A stretch of 64,000 nt of DNA, taken from the NCBI GenBank assembly GCA_944472135.2, contig OX235262.1, positions 60,980,440 to 61,044,439 of the forward strand, given 5' to 3'. Below, piece after piece: positions 1 through 10,861 of this stretch; position 1 is the stretch's first letter, and the number at the start of each line of letters is the position of its first letter. Made by a program: the position numbers and the translations under genes. Below the pieces are notes generated by a model. It worked only from the letters and a program-made list of their open reading frames with translations. It was not told the origin of the DNA and made no database searches. The stretch comes from Trichobilharzia regenti. Lineage: Eukaryota; Platyhelminthes; Trematoda; Strigeidida; Schistosomatidae.

Positions 1-758
1 ACAAAGAAACCAGAAGATGATTGCAATTGCAAAGGCTTGTGCAATTCGTGTTTATACACCAGGTCTCTGTGTACAAAAGGAGGTGGTCGTGACTCTGAAT
101 CTACCATGGTAATACGTTTTACTTATTATTCTACCTCTTATTATTATTACTGATTAATTTAAAACTATCCTTTATCAGTATGATTATCATAACTCACTTC
201 AACACTATTATCATTATTGCTATTATAACCATTACTATTGATATTACTCTGTTTGTAATTCTTATTATGTTCTGTAATGACTAATTGTGCGTCGGTGGCA
301 CAGTGGTTAGGACGCTCGCCGACCATGCACATGGTCCGGGGTTCGAGCCCTCGCCGACGCACACCTGATATCTATGGTCGGCCTGCAAAATTTGGGCTAC
401 CGATATCCACACTGAAAATTCCAAACTTGTACGAAAAATACGGTGTGGAATCAAGCTGTAATCAAAAATTAAAAAAAATATCTAAGTGATGTAATTGAAG
501 CGTAATGCAATTTATTTTAATTTAGATCTTTCATACTCTCTCTCCTCCAATCTATTTGAACATGACCTGGAAAACACTAGCACCTGTTTTTCTGCATGAC
601 TAATTCAATATAGTTTGTTTACTTATCAGTCTTATATCTCCCAATGTAATTTCAAAAGTATATATATATCTGTGTATGTAGGGCTTTCAGCTGACGAGTT
701 CTACCGAAATTTGATGAATTCATTAAATCCTGATTTATTGACCTTTATTGCTTGTTTT
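1..758 (+). mobile_element. Penelope-like element A (PLE-A), 3' end, cut by the window start
   Basis: Bases 1-115 encode the end of a GIY-YIG domain (QRNQKMIAIAKACAIRVYTP and onward). The sequence to about 758 aligns with the second copy at 20972-21550, including the terminal region ending near TGTTTTA. A SINE-A at 288-480 interrupts it. Confidence 0.8.
288..480 (+). mobile_element. SINE-A, tRNA-derived, inserted in PLE-A
   Basis: Starts TGCGTCGGTGGCACAGTGG (A-box-like) and has GGTTCGAGCCC (B-box). It ends in an A-rich tail of AAAAAAAATA. The 21.3-kb PLE-A copy shows the empty site (ACTAATTG joined to TTATCTAAGTG), which fixes both ends. Other copies lie at 6285-6476, 26198-26387 and 51803-52000. 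Confidence 0.85.
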
Positions 759-1861
759 AGATCACACTAAAACGCCAACGTTTAAGTATACGGACTTGAA
801 TTCAATACATAAGTAACACCAATTAATAAAATCTCGTCACACAATGCTATGACACTTAGATTACATTCATGTGTCAGATTGCATGATAGCCAGTAATACT
901 GACAAACTGGTCGAATTCGACCTCGTTACGCAATAAAGAGAAGTGCAGTGTGAAGCGCTTCAATTATTTGAACCAACTATCCAAACAACAACTGTGAAAC
1001 TACACTATTTTATAAGATCGACTAAATATATCTCCTAGATAGATTACATACAAAAGGTCAAATGTTGGCCTTTACCACACCTAAACTCAGAAATGATTTT
1101 GGCTTGGTCAACACAACTGAAGGTAGAGGAAACCGAAGTGTTCCATAATTCAAAATATGATGAATAGAATAATTATACAGTAGCAAGATGTATTTGTCCA
1201 CAAACTGAAGGAAAAAAACATCAAATGTGAACAGTCATCAAAATATCAGACACACACTCTCACACACAGACACACACACACGCAAACAGATCAACATACA
1301 CATTGCATCTACCAGCAAGGCAATCAGTAGAATCAATAAAACAAAGCACATACAGACATGTACATATAAAAGTGTCCCTCTTCTCTTATATCATAATAAT
1401 AAACAAAATAAGCCGGTGGTAGTGGTAGGGGTGGTTAGGCAGGAAGGGGATGAGGGAATAATGGACTTGTAATATACGCGGGGAAAAATGCCAAATACAC
1501 ACTGAGAAAAGGTGGATTTAAGCATCCATATATATCCACATACACAGACATATCATAACATTTGATGAATATATAGAGATGATAGATGATCGCTTAGCTT
1601 CTGGAAAGAAATAGACATTTACTGTACGCCATTTCGGATGATAATGCAACATACAGTTATGACAATCATAGAAATGATGAAAGTAATAAGGTTAACAATT
1701 AATATTATTATTATATAAGACGGAGTCTGAGTACTAGACAAGGTACTGTTTGATAAACATGAGTAGTTGGACACTAATCACATCAACTAGTAGTTGTGGC
1801 TAACTAGATCGAAGTGATCCAATGATGGAAAAATCGTTTCGCTCGTTCGGGGTCGAAGCTC
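759..1861. other. Intronic sequence, no gene seen
   Basis: No exon or recognisable element. A CA/ACAC-rich stretch at about 1245-1285 and short AT-rich runs are the only structure. Confidence 0.5.
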
Positions 1862-2715
1862 ATTCGAGGTGATTCCATATTAGTTTCTGAATTAGATGTA
1901 TCACACAGTGAAACAGTATTACCATTGACTGGATGACGTTTCGAACAAAATTCATTGTTCATAATCATATCAACTGTAATCACACGACTTTGAAACTTCA
2001 GTTTTATAGTTTTCTTTGTTCTTTCCTAATTGTCGTCGCTGGAGCAGTAGAATTTTCCAGATATCCGAATGGACAGTTGTTGAATCACTCCTGTTACACA
2101 TATTTGCAGTTGATTCGATAAGCAAAGCTTCTGTTATCAATCTCTCCCTCCACTCTGTAACATTACATTTTAAAACTGTCGTCCTATTGTATGGTTGTGT
2201 GTAACTGCATGTAGTGAGTGTTATGGCTGAATTATTCTCTAGATTTACTACCTTATTCGGTTCAAACAATCTAGATTTTGCTAGGTTTTTATGCTCGGCT
2301 AGTCTCACTGACTGCCCCTGTTCTACTAGTTTGACCTATGTATTTAACCTGACAATCATTGAAGGCGGGGTATTAGATAAACTAAATTGTTTTGTTTTAA
2401 AGGCTTCACAGGATTGATCCTTTAACCGACAAAGCTTGTTTCTAGTTGAGTTTGTGGTTGGTTTGAATGCTAGTCACTTTTATTCTTGCCTTGTTAAGAA
2501 TTTTGCGTAAGATAGTTTCCGAGGTTCTTTCCTTGTATGAAATTACTACTGATGATTAAGATTCCTTATTGTTGGTGTCGTCATTATTATTATTATTATT
2601 TACAATTGATATGATTATGAACAATAAATTTTGTTCAAAACGTCGTCATTCAGTAAATAATACTGTTTCTCTCACTGTGTGATACATCTAAGATACAAAG
2701 TAATATGGAATTACT
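1862..2715 (-). mobile_element. PLE-C remnant with inverted ends
   Basis: Minus-strand frames give pieces of a Penelope-type GIY-YIG domain (IGQTSR; WRERLITEALLIESTANMCN). A stretch at about 1867-1975 recurs inverted at about 2597-2715 (around GATATGATTATGAACAATAA and the matching TTGTTCATAATCATATCA). The element is thus bounded by inverted copies of its own end. Frames are broken. Confidence 0.7.
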
Positions 2716-2814
2716 TACTACCACAGTGCCCAAGTTTTACACATATACTCATTAGAGGTGGTTTAAAGTAACACGAGTGAAACTGAGTACGCCTCTATAT
2801 GAACTGATCTATAT

Positions 2815-3400
2815 TAGTGCCTCCAAAGCCTCAGGATGGTCGGGGGTGGGTGTCTTGCGCTGCGGGTTGGCCACCCCTCCGTACACCTCTTGAAATGCTC
2901 CCATATGACCAGGCGTCTTACATAGCCTCTCCTGAGGAAGTCCTACTCACTGCCTTCACGTGGCGGAGGTGTTTTTCACCAAAGTGAGAGGGCAAAAGCG
3001 GACGCCCGGCGCTCTCCACCGGGTTGACTGTCCATTGGATGACAGTCTAGGGGAGATGGCTAAACCCTGATTCCAAACCTCCAACGACTGTCGTATGAAG
3101 CTCACCGGCAGACGTATGGACAAAGGGCTTATTGGATGCCCTGGATGAGTGGCCCCATTCAAAAAGGCGAATGAACCGGACTCCGGTCACCGGCTGCCAA
3201 TGGATAGTGGACTCCCTACTCCACTCCTACTGCCTTGTAGGTCACACATGGTTGTGTAAAGGCTAGAGCTGCACTCTCAAACAAAGGCCGAGCGATGGTG
3301 GGGACATCACTCGTACCCAATTCCCATGAAACTTCATGGTTCATGAAGCCGGCTTATCCTCCCGTAGGAGATAGCCTAAGTGAAGAAGAATACCAATTTG
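2815..3400 (+). repeat. Unclassified GC-richer repeat (U1)
   Basis: A block markedly more GC-rich than its surroundings, starting near GCCTCAGGATGGTCGGGGGT and ending near TCCTCCCGTAGGAGATAGCC. The part from about 3025 recurs at 23025-23440 with about 90% identity by eye. It has no long open frame. It could be a LINE 5' region or a non-autonomous element. Confidence 0.6.
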
Positions 3401-4469
3401 ATTTCAACTCCAATAATACAAATCGCAATGTTTAAACCGGCAAAAATCAACATAAAAAGGTAAAAAGAAACAAAATGTGATTAGAGTTTCATCATTAACT
3501 GACCTTTAAAACAGTCATTTGTTTAGCAAGATAACGTGTAGCTAACTCCATAGTATAATGAGAACAGAATGCATCACGAACTGAAGATAGAACGGAAAAA
3601 AAAAATAGCTAAAATGAAATTCAAAAAACTGACTGTTTGATACCAATGTGAATATACATAAAACACTTAACACTTATCAGTCTAGTGTCTATTTAAGCGT
3701 TTAACAAGAGAGCAGTGTGCTACATATACCAGAGATATAATTCTACTTCCCTGGTTGCCACGATAACCTCAGAAAATAGAAAGGTGGTACTCGTGGCTCA
3801 AAGATCTAGGAGATAAGGCTTTAGTGTATGAAGCAAATTGGTGGAAGGATCAAGTCTCAATGGAAATAAAACAGTCACTCACTAGAGATGCTTCAGATTT
3901 ATCCAGCCATAAATTGAATAAAGCACGAATCTTGCAGTTGCACCAAACAGTATGACAACCAGTAGAAAAATATTGTTTATGCACCCGAAATCCAAGAAAA
4001 AGAGATTTAATTCTAACCAACACAATCCACTGATGAATTAGCGTAATCCTAATAAACTAGAGTGATACCTCTGATTATGTATGGCACAAAGTATTATTAT
4101 TATTTCGAATTGCGTGTACTCAATGAGTGGGTAGTTTCCGATAAACGAGAGCCTAACAGAATGTCCACTGGCTTATATTGTTGCATATATGCAGCATATT
4201 CTGAAGTCCGTATAAAAATCTCACCGCCGTCAAGGTGAGTGAGGATGTACAATTTCCAGAGTAGATCTATTCTAACCCTTCCCCTTTCCGAAAGCGGAAA
4301 GACAGTATAGCTGACTTTCTGCTCATCCGAAAGATATACTTTACTACTGTTATATTCCTAGTACAACTTTGCCCACAGATCCCAAAAAGTGTTCACAACT
4401 TACATCATAATGGTAACTGCTTTCAGTCTAGTTGCTATCCAAAGGACCCTACTGGTATAGTAGTACCTA
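3401..4469. other. Intronic sequence with one weak SINE-like stretch
   Basis: About 3785-3905 distantly resembles the HHR-1 head (GGTGGTACTCGTGGCTCAAAG, then TCACTCACTAGAGATGC). The remainder shows nothing I recognise. Confidence 0.35.
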
Positions 4470-4795
4470 TGTGGTGAGAGCAGGCTGCTAGCCGATTGGT
4501 TGGCACTAATCTACGTTAAGGTCTAGGTCACTAATATGGGCCGTGAGAAAATATGAACAAGCCTGAGTCAGCAACCAATCACAGCAGAGTTAACGTGGCA
4601 AAAGATGATTCGCAGAGAGAACTCTATTTGTCAAGGAATCCCGAAACAACCAATCAGAAGCCTGCGTTTGTCTACCTAAACAACCAATCAGATGACTGCG
4701 CGTGTCAATAATAATGTAGTTGAAAGATGTATAAATACGTGTTGATTTTCATAATAAAACGATCTGTTGCCTGGCCCTTGTCTTCTGTTGTTACA
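4470..4795 (+). mobile_element. Solo LTR (Gypsy-style), copy 1
   Basis: 326 bp starting TGTGGTGAG and ending TTGTTACA, flanked by a 4-bp direct repeat CCTA. It contains TATAAATA near 4730 and AATAAA near 4753, followed by the shared CGATCTGTTGCCTGGCCCTT block, as expected for promoter, poly(A) signal and R/U5. Three CAACCAATCA-type (CCAAT) motifs recur between 4575 and 4690. No internal retrotransposon region is attached. Confidence 0.75.
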
Positions 4796-5130
4796 CCTAC
4801 AGTTGACAGTCAGTGTAGCTAGTTGGGTCATGTCACTAAGCAGGCTCGAAGAACTATTGGTGATATGGCTCAAAATTGTTGTCAATGGCTGGCGCAGATG
4901 CATCCACTCCTTGTAACTCATGATTTCCAATGAAACTGTTTTGTTCTTCGTTATCACTATTCCTTTGTCTCACACCTCTGTTTACTGTCTCTATTATGCA
5001 TTTCTTCTACTTTCTTCTCTCGCTTTGTGTGCTACATGGAGTGTGGTCACTTGAACTGGTGCACATTGGTGCAAAGTTCTATGTCGAAAACAGACAGACA
5101 GGTGGTATTAGCTACTGGCCAAGCCAGTGG
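4796..5130 (+). mobile_element. RTE-A LINE 3' fragment
   Basis: Contains the family's last coding bits and 3' region: GGTGATATGGCTCAAAAT, CTACATGGAGTGTGGTCACT and GCAAAGTTCTATGTCGAAAA. The same 3' end recurs many times in this window in both orientations. Confidence 0.7.
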
Positions 5131-5194
5131 GATCCACCAATTCAGATATGAAGAAAGATACAATCTTATAGCATCGCGTTGGCGGTGAATTGAG

Positions 5195-5370
5195 AGAAGT
5201 TGGAATTCATGGACGGTTGGATTTCATCTCAGTAACCCCTCAGTCCCGGGTTAGATTTTCAAGGGGTCACGAGGGCATACTACTGAAGAGTCGCGAATTG
5301 AAACGAAAGGACTATATAGTACTCCCTGGCTTCCAACAGTTTTCCAATTGATATATCAGTCCATGATCTA
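5195..5370 (+). mobile_element. Degenerate HHR-2 SINE
   Basis: Retains TACTACTGAAGAGTCG, then GAAACGAAAGGACTATATAG and TAGTACTCCCTGG. The core CTGAAGA, GAAA and stem I (TACTA/TAGTA) can be traced, but stem II is poor. A decayed relative of the 14591 copy. Confidence 0.5.
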
Positions 5371-5503
5371 ACTTGGAGGTGGTTAAATCCCCAAAAATAA
5401 CACTTGTAAATTTAAAATATGAATGAATTTTTCCATAAAAAACTTCAAATAAAAATAAAGCTACTAAGTTTTTTTACATAAAAAATTACTCATATATGTT
5501 TAC

Positions 5504-5746
5504 CTTTTCTTTGACTACAAATATTAAGCCATAAATCAGGTACAACTTCTGTTACACTCGGTGGTATTAACACTGAATGATGTCCACAGTAGACAGATGT
5601 TAACGCCCATAGAGTGAATCCAAGACCAGAATACGGATCCAGACTGAGTACAACTTCACGAGTTGGATAAAATTCACATTGCATTTTTTGAGCTTTACAC
5701 AATGCATAGACAACTTGATGTGTTACACGGATACCAGTTAACGTAC
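5504..5746 (-). CDS. DIP2: DIP2 exon 12 of 12 visible (second FAAL-like domain)
   Basis: 243 nt, acceptor TTCTACAG, donor GTAAAC. Completing the Gly of STTG, it reads TLTGIRVTHQVVYALCKAQK, MQCEFYPTREVVLSLDPYSG, LGFTLWALTSVYCGHHSVLI and PPSVTEVVPDLWLNICSQRK. This matches STTG.LAGVK.SH....C...KLQCELYPSRE....LDPYCGLGF.LWCL.SVYSGH.S.LIPP. The intron above it is about 12.3 kb, the longest here. Below it I see no further exon down to position 1. Confidence 0.96.
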
Positions 5747-6284
5747 CTGTAGAATGGATTGGAAAAAATTAGATATAAAGAATTAATGTCTTACTAAGAA
5801 ACTTCGTTAAATAACGCTGATGATTTTGATTGTCTGTTATTGTTAGTTACGTTCCGATCTGACTGTTCCAAACTTGATGGCTTTTTGTTGAACATCAGTC
5901 AGTGATATAAGCCTAATGGTCCTATGTTAAATCTCTTCAAAGTCAGACTAGTTAACTTCACATTCAGGCGTAAACGTGATCCACACGAACTGGTCCGTTC
6001 ACAAGGTGATTGTAGCATAGAGGGCAATAAAATGGAGACTAAATCAAACATGTAGTACCTTAGAATAGTTTTATCCTCTGATCTTTCTTCGTCATCCCAT
6101 ATCCTGTGAATTTCTAGAAAGATGTTCCGTTTAACCTACTATATTAAGAAGTTGAGACAATCGGGAATCACTCAACTTCTACTTTCTCAATTTTTCACTC
6201 TCGCATCCTACCCATTGTTCTTTATTGCTTCTTCTTAGCCTTTCTTGGGTTACTCAAAGAAGACGATGTCATATTGGGAAAGGT

Positions 6285-6476
6285 ATCTTTTTAAAAATTT
6301 TAAAATAGCTTGATTTCACACAGTATTTTGGGATAAGTATGAAATTCTCAGCATGTGATGTCGGTAGCTCAAATTTAGCAGGCCGATTAATTGATATCAG
6401 GTGTGCGTCTTCAAGGGATCGAATCCCGGACCATTTGCAGAGTCGGCAAGCGTCCTAACTGCTGTGCCACCGACTC
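6285..6476 (-). mobile_element. SINE-A, tRNA-derived
   Basis: Reverse copy: T-rich end at left, then the B-box complement GGGATCGAATCCC, and the head complement GTGCCACCGACTCA at right. Diverged from the 288 copy. Confidence 0.75.
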
Positions 6477-7879
6477 ACGGGTATGAAAGGTTGTGATTAG
6501 TAAGCCGAGTGGTGTGCCACTAAGTCAGCTCGCTACTACTGTAGCCGATAGAAACCTGAACTCATGTAAGAAATGTAAAATGTCAGGTGACATTGTCTAA
6601 CGAGGATGACGATAGTTCAGCAATGTGCAACACATGTCTTAGCCATTTCAGTCGATACAGCTTCACAATTTCATACTACCTAAAGTCTGAAGGCAAGCGA
6701 TACTACCAGGCTGCCGAAACATAAGTAGCCAGAGTGGATTTTCAATCTATGTCCCATTAGTGGATCTCAGTCGAACACACACAAAACAATAAAGAAAGCA
6801 AGAGTTAAAATAAGAAGTACTCAAGTGCTGAAGTTAATATGATAAAAGATACCGATATAGTTATGCAGTCTAAAGTTACACAAATGACTCTACGATGTCT
6901 TTTGCATTTTTAATGACAATCAGAAAGTGACCTCATCAACTAGTATAATCAATAAGCAAATTAATTCATGAAGATATCATCATCAACCCTCTTAATTACA
7001 TCATAACTTGATTACAGACTTCAGCGTTCATTTGTAAGGCAGTCAAGCGATATGGTAACATAAACCAAAATAAGAAGCGATGGGTTGGGGCCGTGGTTAG
7101 AGGGTGATACGGAGAAGATCAAGTGGATAGAAAATAAAAGCTTATGAACAGGAGTGGAGCGAACTGAAAGCAGTGGTAGTAGGAAATCGAGTGGAATGGG
7201 GATGTGGCGTAAGGATCGACTAATAATAATAATAATATGTGTTGTAGACCTCTTCACTACTCTTCATAAGATTATAGTTTTTCTAATACACGTGTGTGCT
7301 AATATAAAGTATGGCAACTTCAAATGATGCACTGCCTCATCAATGCATATGTTATTACGGTTATTACAGACCGTGTATTTTTGAAATAAAAACATAACTC
7401 TGTATATGAATTGACCTCCAAAATAGCACACTTGGCTATCTTAGTGAAACACAATTTAATCAATACCTTTTCAAAGAAAACAGTTGAATTTCATTACCTT
7501 TCTGAAGAACTCATTTTTTTGACAAAAAAACTTATATGAGTAATCCAAGCCTAAAAACAGACGGTACTCAGCTGATAATTGTTCGACTTTATCAATGAAT
7601 GACCCAGTTTCAAATCTTGTAGGTGGAATACCATTTTTAAAGTCATAAATACACCTTATTAATGAATATGCAGTTAAGCATAAAACTTGGCTTTTCAGAA
7701 CTAACTCTTTTCACCTCTGACCGGGATAGAACTGTATAAAGGGAGATATAATCGTCAAATCCTGCTTACAGTGTAGTTCAATATACATCAGATAAAAATC
7801 ATTCTATCAACTGAGACAACTGGGATAGGAGTGTTGCGCATGCCCGAACCATCACCTGCCATAACAAGCGATGTTAGCC
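6477..7879. other. Intronic sequence, no gene seen
   Basis: No exon or clear repeat; a short AAT run at about 7221-7236. Confidence 0.4.
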
Positions 7880-9065
7880 AACCCTGTCTGTCCGTCTGTT
7901 TTCAACATAGAACTTTGCACAGATGTGCACCAGTTCAAGTCACCACACTCCCTCCTTGTAGCACACAAAGCAAGAGAAGAAATGCATAATAGAGACAGTA
8001 AACAGAAGTGTGAGACAAGGAAACAGAAGTAATGAAGAACAAACCAATTTCATTGGAAACCACAGGTCACAAAGAGTGGATGCATTTTGAGCCATATAAC
8101 TAATTGTTTCCAACCACTGGATTTTACCGACCCAAGGATTCCGACCAGGAAGTCTACACCTTCCTACATGGCTGGTTTAAACTAACTGTTGCAGATTTCA
8201 CGAACTGACGAAACCATGTTTTGGTTTGACCTCCGCTAACTCTTTTCCAGCTTGACCCTATATCAGCTAACACTGCCCATTGTCGAGAAAGACGACGACT
8301 AGTCATACGTAACACATCTCGGTCGATGTAATTTCACAGCCTTGTCGATTGATTTCCCCTCCCACCTACCTAGCACTCGACCGACGCCTAACCTCAATAT
8401 TGCTCACCTTATTATACCACTTAACACGGGAAATAGAACGGAGGCACCTATGATCAAAGACAGCTAATCTTTTCATGTCTTCCACTCTCAATGGCCGGGT
8501 CTCACAACGATAAAGGAGGGCGGAGCGGACTGCTGAGCAGTGAACCCGTCCTTTGGTCGATAGCCAGCCGGATATCACGTCTACGCCAGAGACGGCGTAA
8601 ACTGGCATATGCGAAACTAGCCCTTTGTATCCGTGCTGATATTTCGTCAGTAATCAACCCGTTGGAGCTCATGGTACTTCCTAAATAAGTGGAGCGGTCA
8701 ACGTGCTCCACCACTTCACTTCCTATTTCTAATCTATGAGTCAGTGTAGTCCAGTCCTGTAACATCATCTTACATTTGGAGGGAGCGAATCACATGCCAA
8801 ACATTCGAAGATTGCAGCTCAAGGTGTTCAGAAGACTCTGCATTTTGTCAGCGTCCTCGCCTAGAAGGACTACATCGTCTGCATATTCTAAGTCAACGAG
8901 ATTATTCCCTGGTGACAAGTCAATCCCTGAGTCTCTGAAGTGAGTTAGGGTTAAATGCATTAGTACATCTATGATGAAATCGAATAGAGATGAGGATAAT
9001 GGGCATTCCTGACGGACACCACTAGTTGTCACCATTTCAGATGACAACTCGCCGTAAACCAACAC
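7880..9065 (-). pseudogene. RTE-A LINE: reverse transcriptase palm to 3' end, broken
   Basis: The minus strand gives SGVRQECPLSSSLFDFIIDV, then LEYADDVVLLGEDADKMQSL (the YADD catalytic motif of the palm), FAPSKCKMMLQDW, STYLGS and FAYASLRRLWRRRDI, in several frames. The 3' region continues to GAACTTTGCACAGATGTGCA at about 7911. The 5' half (endonuclease) is missing, as is usual for 5'-truncated LINE insertions. Confidence 0.85.
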
Positions 9066-9960
9066 TGGAAAAGGATTATTGGGTGGTCAAATCAAAACCT
9101 GGGAATTACAGTTGGTTTGAGGTAGCTACATAGGGCAGGGTAGATTGGCTGCTTTTGGATCTTGAGATGCTAAGCAATAATGACTAGACACTACTGACAA
9201 CAAAGTTCAAAGTCGTTTTCGATGGTGAAGATTTGTGCAAAGTTCTAGGTTGGAGCTCAGAGAGTCCATTCTATCAATTATGTAAAATGTGCCACTGAAT
9301 GAAATCTTTGTTAGACTGTCAGATCGTTAAAAGAAATTTCATAGTGAGTTAACCAGGAAGATCAAAATAGTTAGATTAAAAGCAGAAGTAGATCATTTGA
9401 GGACACAGGAATTATCAATTGACTGATAATAGTGAAATGAACGATTGAAAATCACACACACACACACGTACACGTACACAAACACGCACATATACACACC
9501 AACTCGATCAAACTATTACAAAATAGGTTGTTTGAGGCCAATGCAATTTGCACCATGTATTCAAATCAATTCAATGAAACTCAAAGCCAGTAAATACTAC
9601 CTTACGTTAAATGTAACCAAAAAATACACACAATAACAAATATAAAAACACAAGTACAAGTTTCAACACTTAAATGTTATTATTTTCATCAATATTTGGG
9701 TTTATCATTTAGGGTTCATGCGTGAAGTGAACAAAAATGTATCCAATGTATATATATGTAAAACACGTAACACAATGTATAATAACATTATATGTGAATG
9801 CCATGCAGCGGACAAATATTGGATAACACCCTCTGAACACAGTAAACAATATCAATCAGCTCAATAACAGAAAACATTTTTATTCATTACAATACATACC
9901 TAGACAAATCGAAGATGAATGCAGGAAATTTAGATTATGGGCAGTTATAGGGATTTGGAT
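9066..9960. other. Intronic sequence; CA repeat
   Basis: A CA-rich microsatellite lies at about 9452-9500 (ACACACACAC, ACACGTACAC). Otherwise nothing recognised. Confidence 0.4.
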
Positions 9961-9979
9961 CAGTTTCAATGTAGATTGC

Positions 9980-10215
9980 GTAACAAACTAATATCAGTTA
10001 GAGAAATCCCTGAAAAACCAAGGCGTATTCACGAAACCACCAGGTTCCCAGGTCAATGAATCATGGCCAAAGAGTGCCCAGACCGTCAACGAGCCCAGTC
10101 GCATAAACTGAAGGTCTCTTGTCAGATACCTGGTGAGTTAATGAGTGCCAGCTTCCGAAAATTCCCAAACTAGGACGAAATAACTGTCCAGTGAAAAGTA
10201 GTATGTCATGATTAC
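9980..10215 (+). mobile_element. Degenerate HHR-2-related repeat
   Basis: Has AATATCAGTTAGAGAAATCC at left, and TTCCCAAACTAGGACGAAAT with AACTGTCCAGTG near 10172-10193. This is the stem II, GAAA and cleavage part of HHR-2. The CTGANGA side of the core is lost. Confidence 0.5.
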
Positions 10216-10252
10216 TGTAACAAATCTTCCTAGTGCGGCGTGTGCTACTGAT

Positions 10253-10331
10253 ATGATTTGCAATTGATAGTGTTCTCTGAGCTCCTTGGTTTAATTGAGG
10301 AGCTCAGAGAACACTATCAATTGCAAATCAT
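10253..10331. repeat. Perfect 34-bp inverted repeat
   Basis: Arms 10253-10286 and 10298-10331 are exact reverse complements (around GTTCTCTGAGCTCCT) with an 11-base loop TGGTTTAATTG. It could extrude as a cruciform or, if transcribed, form a long hairpin. Confidence 0.9.
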
Positions 10332-10380
10332 CCACCTGAGTTACAAATCTTTTCTATTACTGATATGATTTATCAGTAGT

Positions 10381-10861
10381 TATTTTGATTGGACACTTGT
10401 AACTAGTGTGATGTGTCTAGTTCTCTCTTCGCTGTAGACTGAACCCTATCAGTTAAGCTTGCAATGTGGCCACCATGCCACTAGGTGGCTCGTCATTACG
10501 GTGCAATGTGAAATGTTGGTATTAGATAGTTGGAGGCAATCGGCCACAGGAAGCCTTGGACCTAGGTTTCGTGCTAGTTGGCACTCACCAGTCAGCAAGG
10601 CGTATCTGCAACCATGAAGGAACTCACATTCCTTCTGAGATTCGAACCCACGTCACACAGTGCTGCAGTCAGAGACGCTACAACTGAGCTATTCGAGCTC
10701 GCGATTGACCTGTAGTGGATATTTTGATTGGACACTAGTTCGAATCTCAGAAGGAACATGAGTTCCTTCAACGTTGCAGATATGCCTTGCTGATGAGTGC
10801 CAACTAGCACGAAAACTAGGTCCTGTCGATTGTCTCCAATCATCCTAATATCATCAAATTC
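10381..10861. mobile_element. HHR-3 composite: inverted copy plus direct copy
   Basis: The left part (to about 10735) is a reverse HHR-3 SINE, from tail TTTTGATTGGACACTTG to head complement GAGCTATTCGAGCTCGCG, then the tail of a second unit. From about 10738 a direct-strand copy begins within the B-box (TTCGAATCTCAG) and runs through the ribozyme to about 10860. ATCAGTAGT occurs on both sides (10372-10380 and 10862-10870), a candidate 9-bp target duplication. Confidence 0.7.
10784..10828 (+). ncRNA. Hammerhead ribozyme motif, HHR-3 (core intact, stem I damaged)
   Basis: GCCTTG, core CTGATGA (10790-10796), stem II GTGC-CAACTA-GCAC, GAAA (10811-10814), then ACTAGGTC with cleavage expected after 10822. 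In sibling copies the next bases are CAAGGC, which pairs with GCCTTG. Here an 8-base deletion leaves CTGTCG, so stem I is lost and this copy is probably inactive. Confidence 0.7.

Noticed and set aside
288..360. tRNA gene from the A-box/B-box-like sequence
   Set aside because: The same head recurs with A-rich tails in several places and at an empty-site insertion, so it is a SINE head. The same holds for 22794-22870, 26290-26387, 34219-34290 and 51920-52000.
288..480. A fourth hammerhead in SINE-A
   Set aside because: The body has CACCTGATATC and CCGATATCC, which look suggestive, but no CTGANGA plus GAAA arrangement with pairing stems.
1227..1472. 81-codon protein
   Set aside because: Formed by translation through a CA-rich run; no family, no splice context.
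1..5503. Further 3' DIP2 exons
   Set aside because: I looked on the minus strand for the next family segments (FCSYSVME, VVAEERPR, FGCRVN) and found none; the next exon is probably outside the window.
10784..10828. An active HHR-3 ribozyme at this copy
   Set aside because: Core and stem II are intact but an 8-base deletion removed the strand that should pair with GCCTTG; kept only as a motif.
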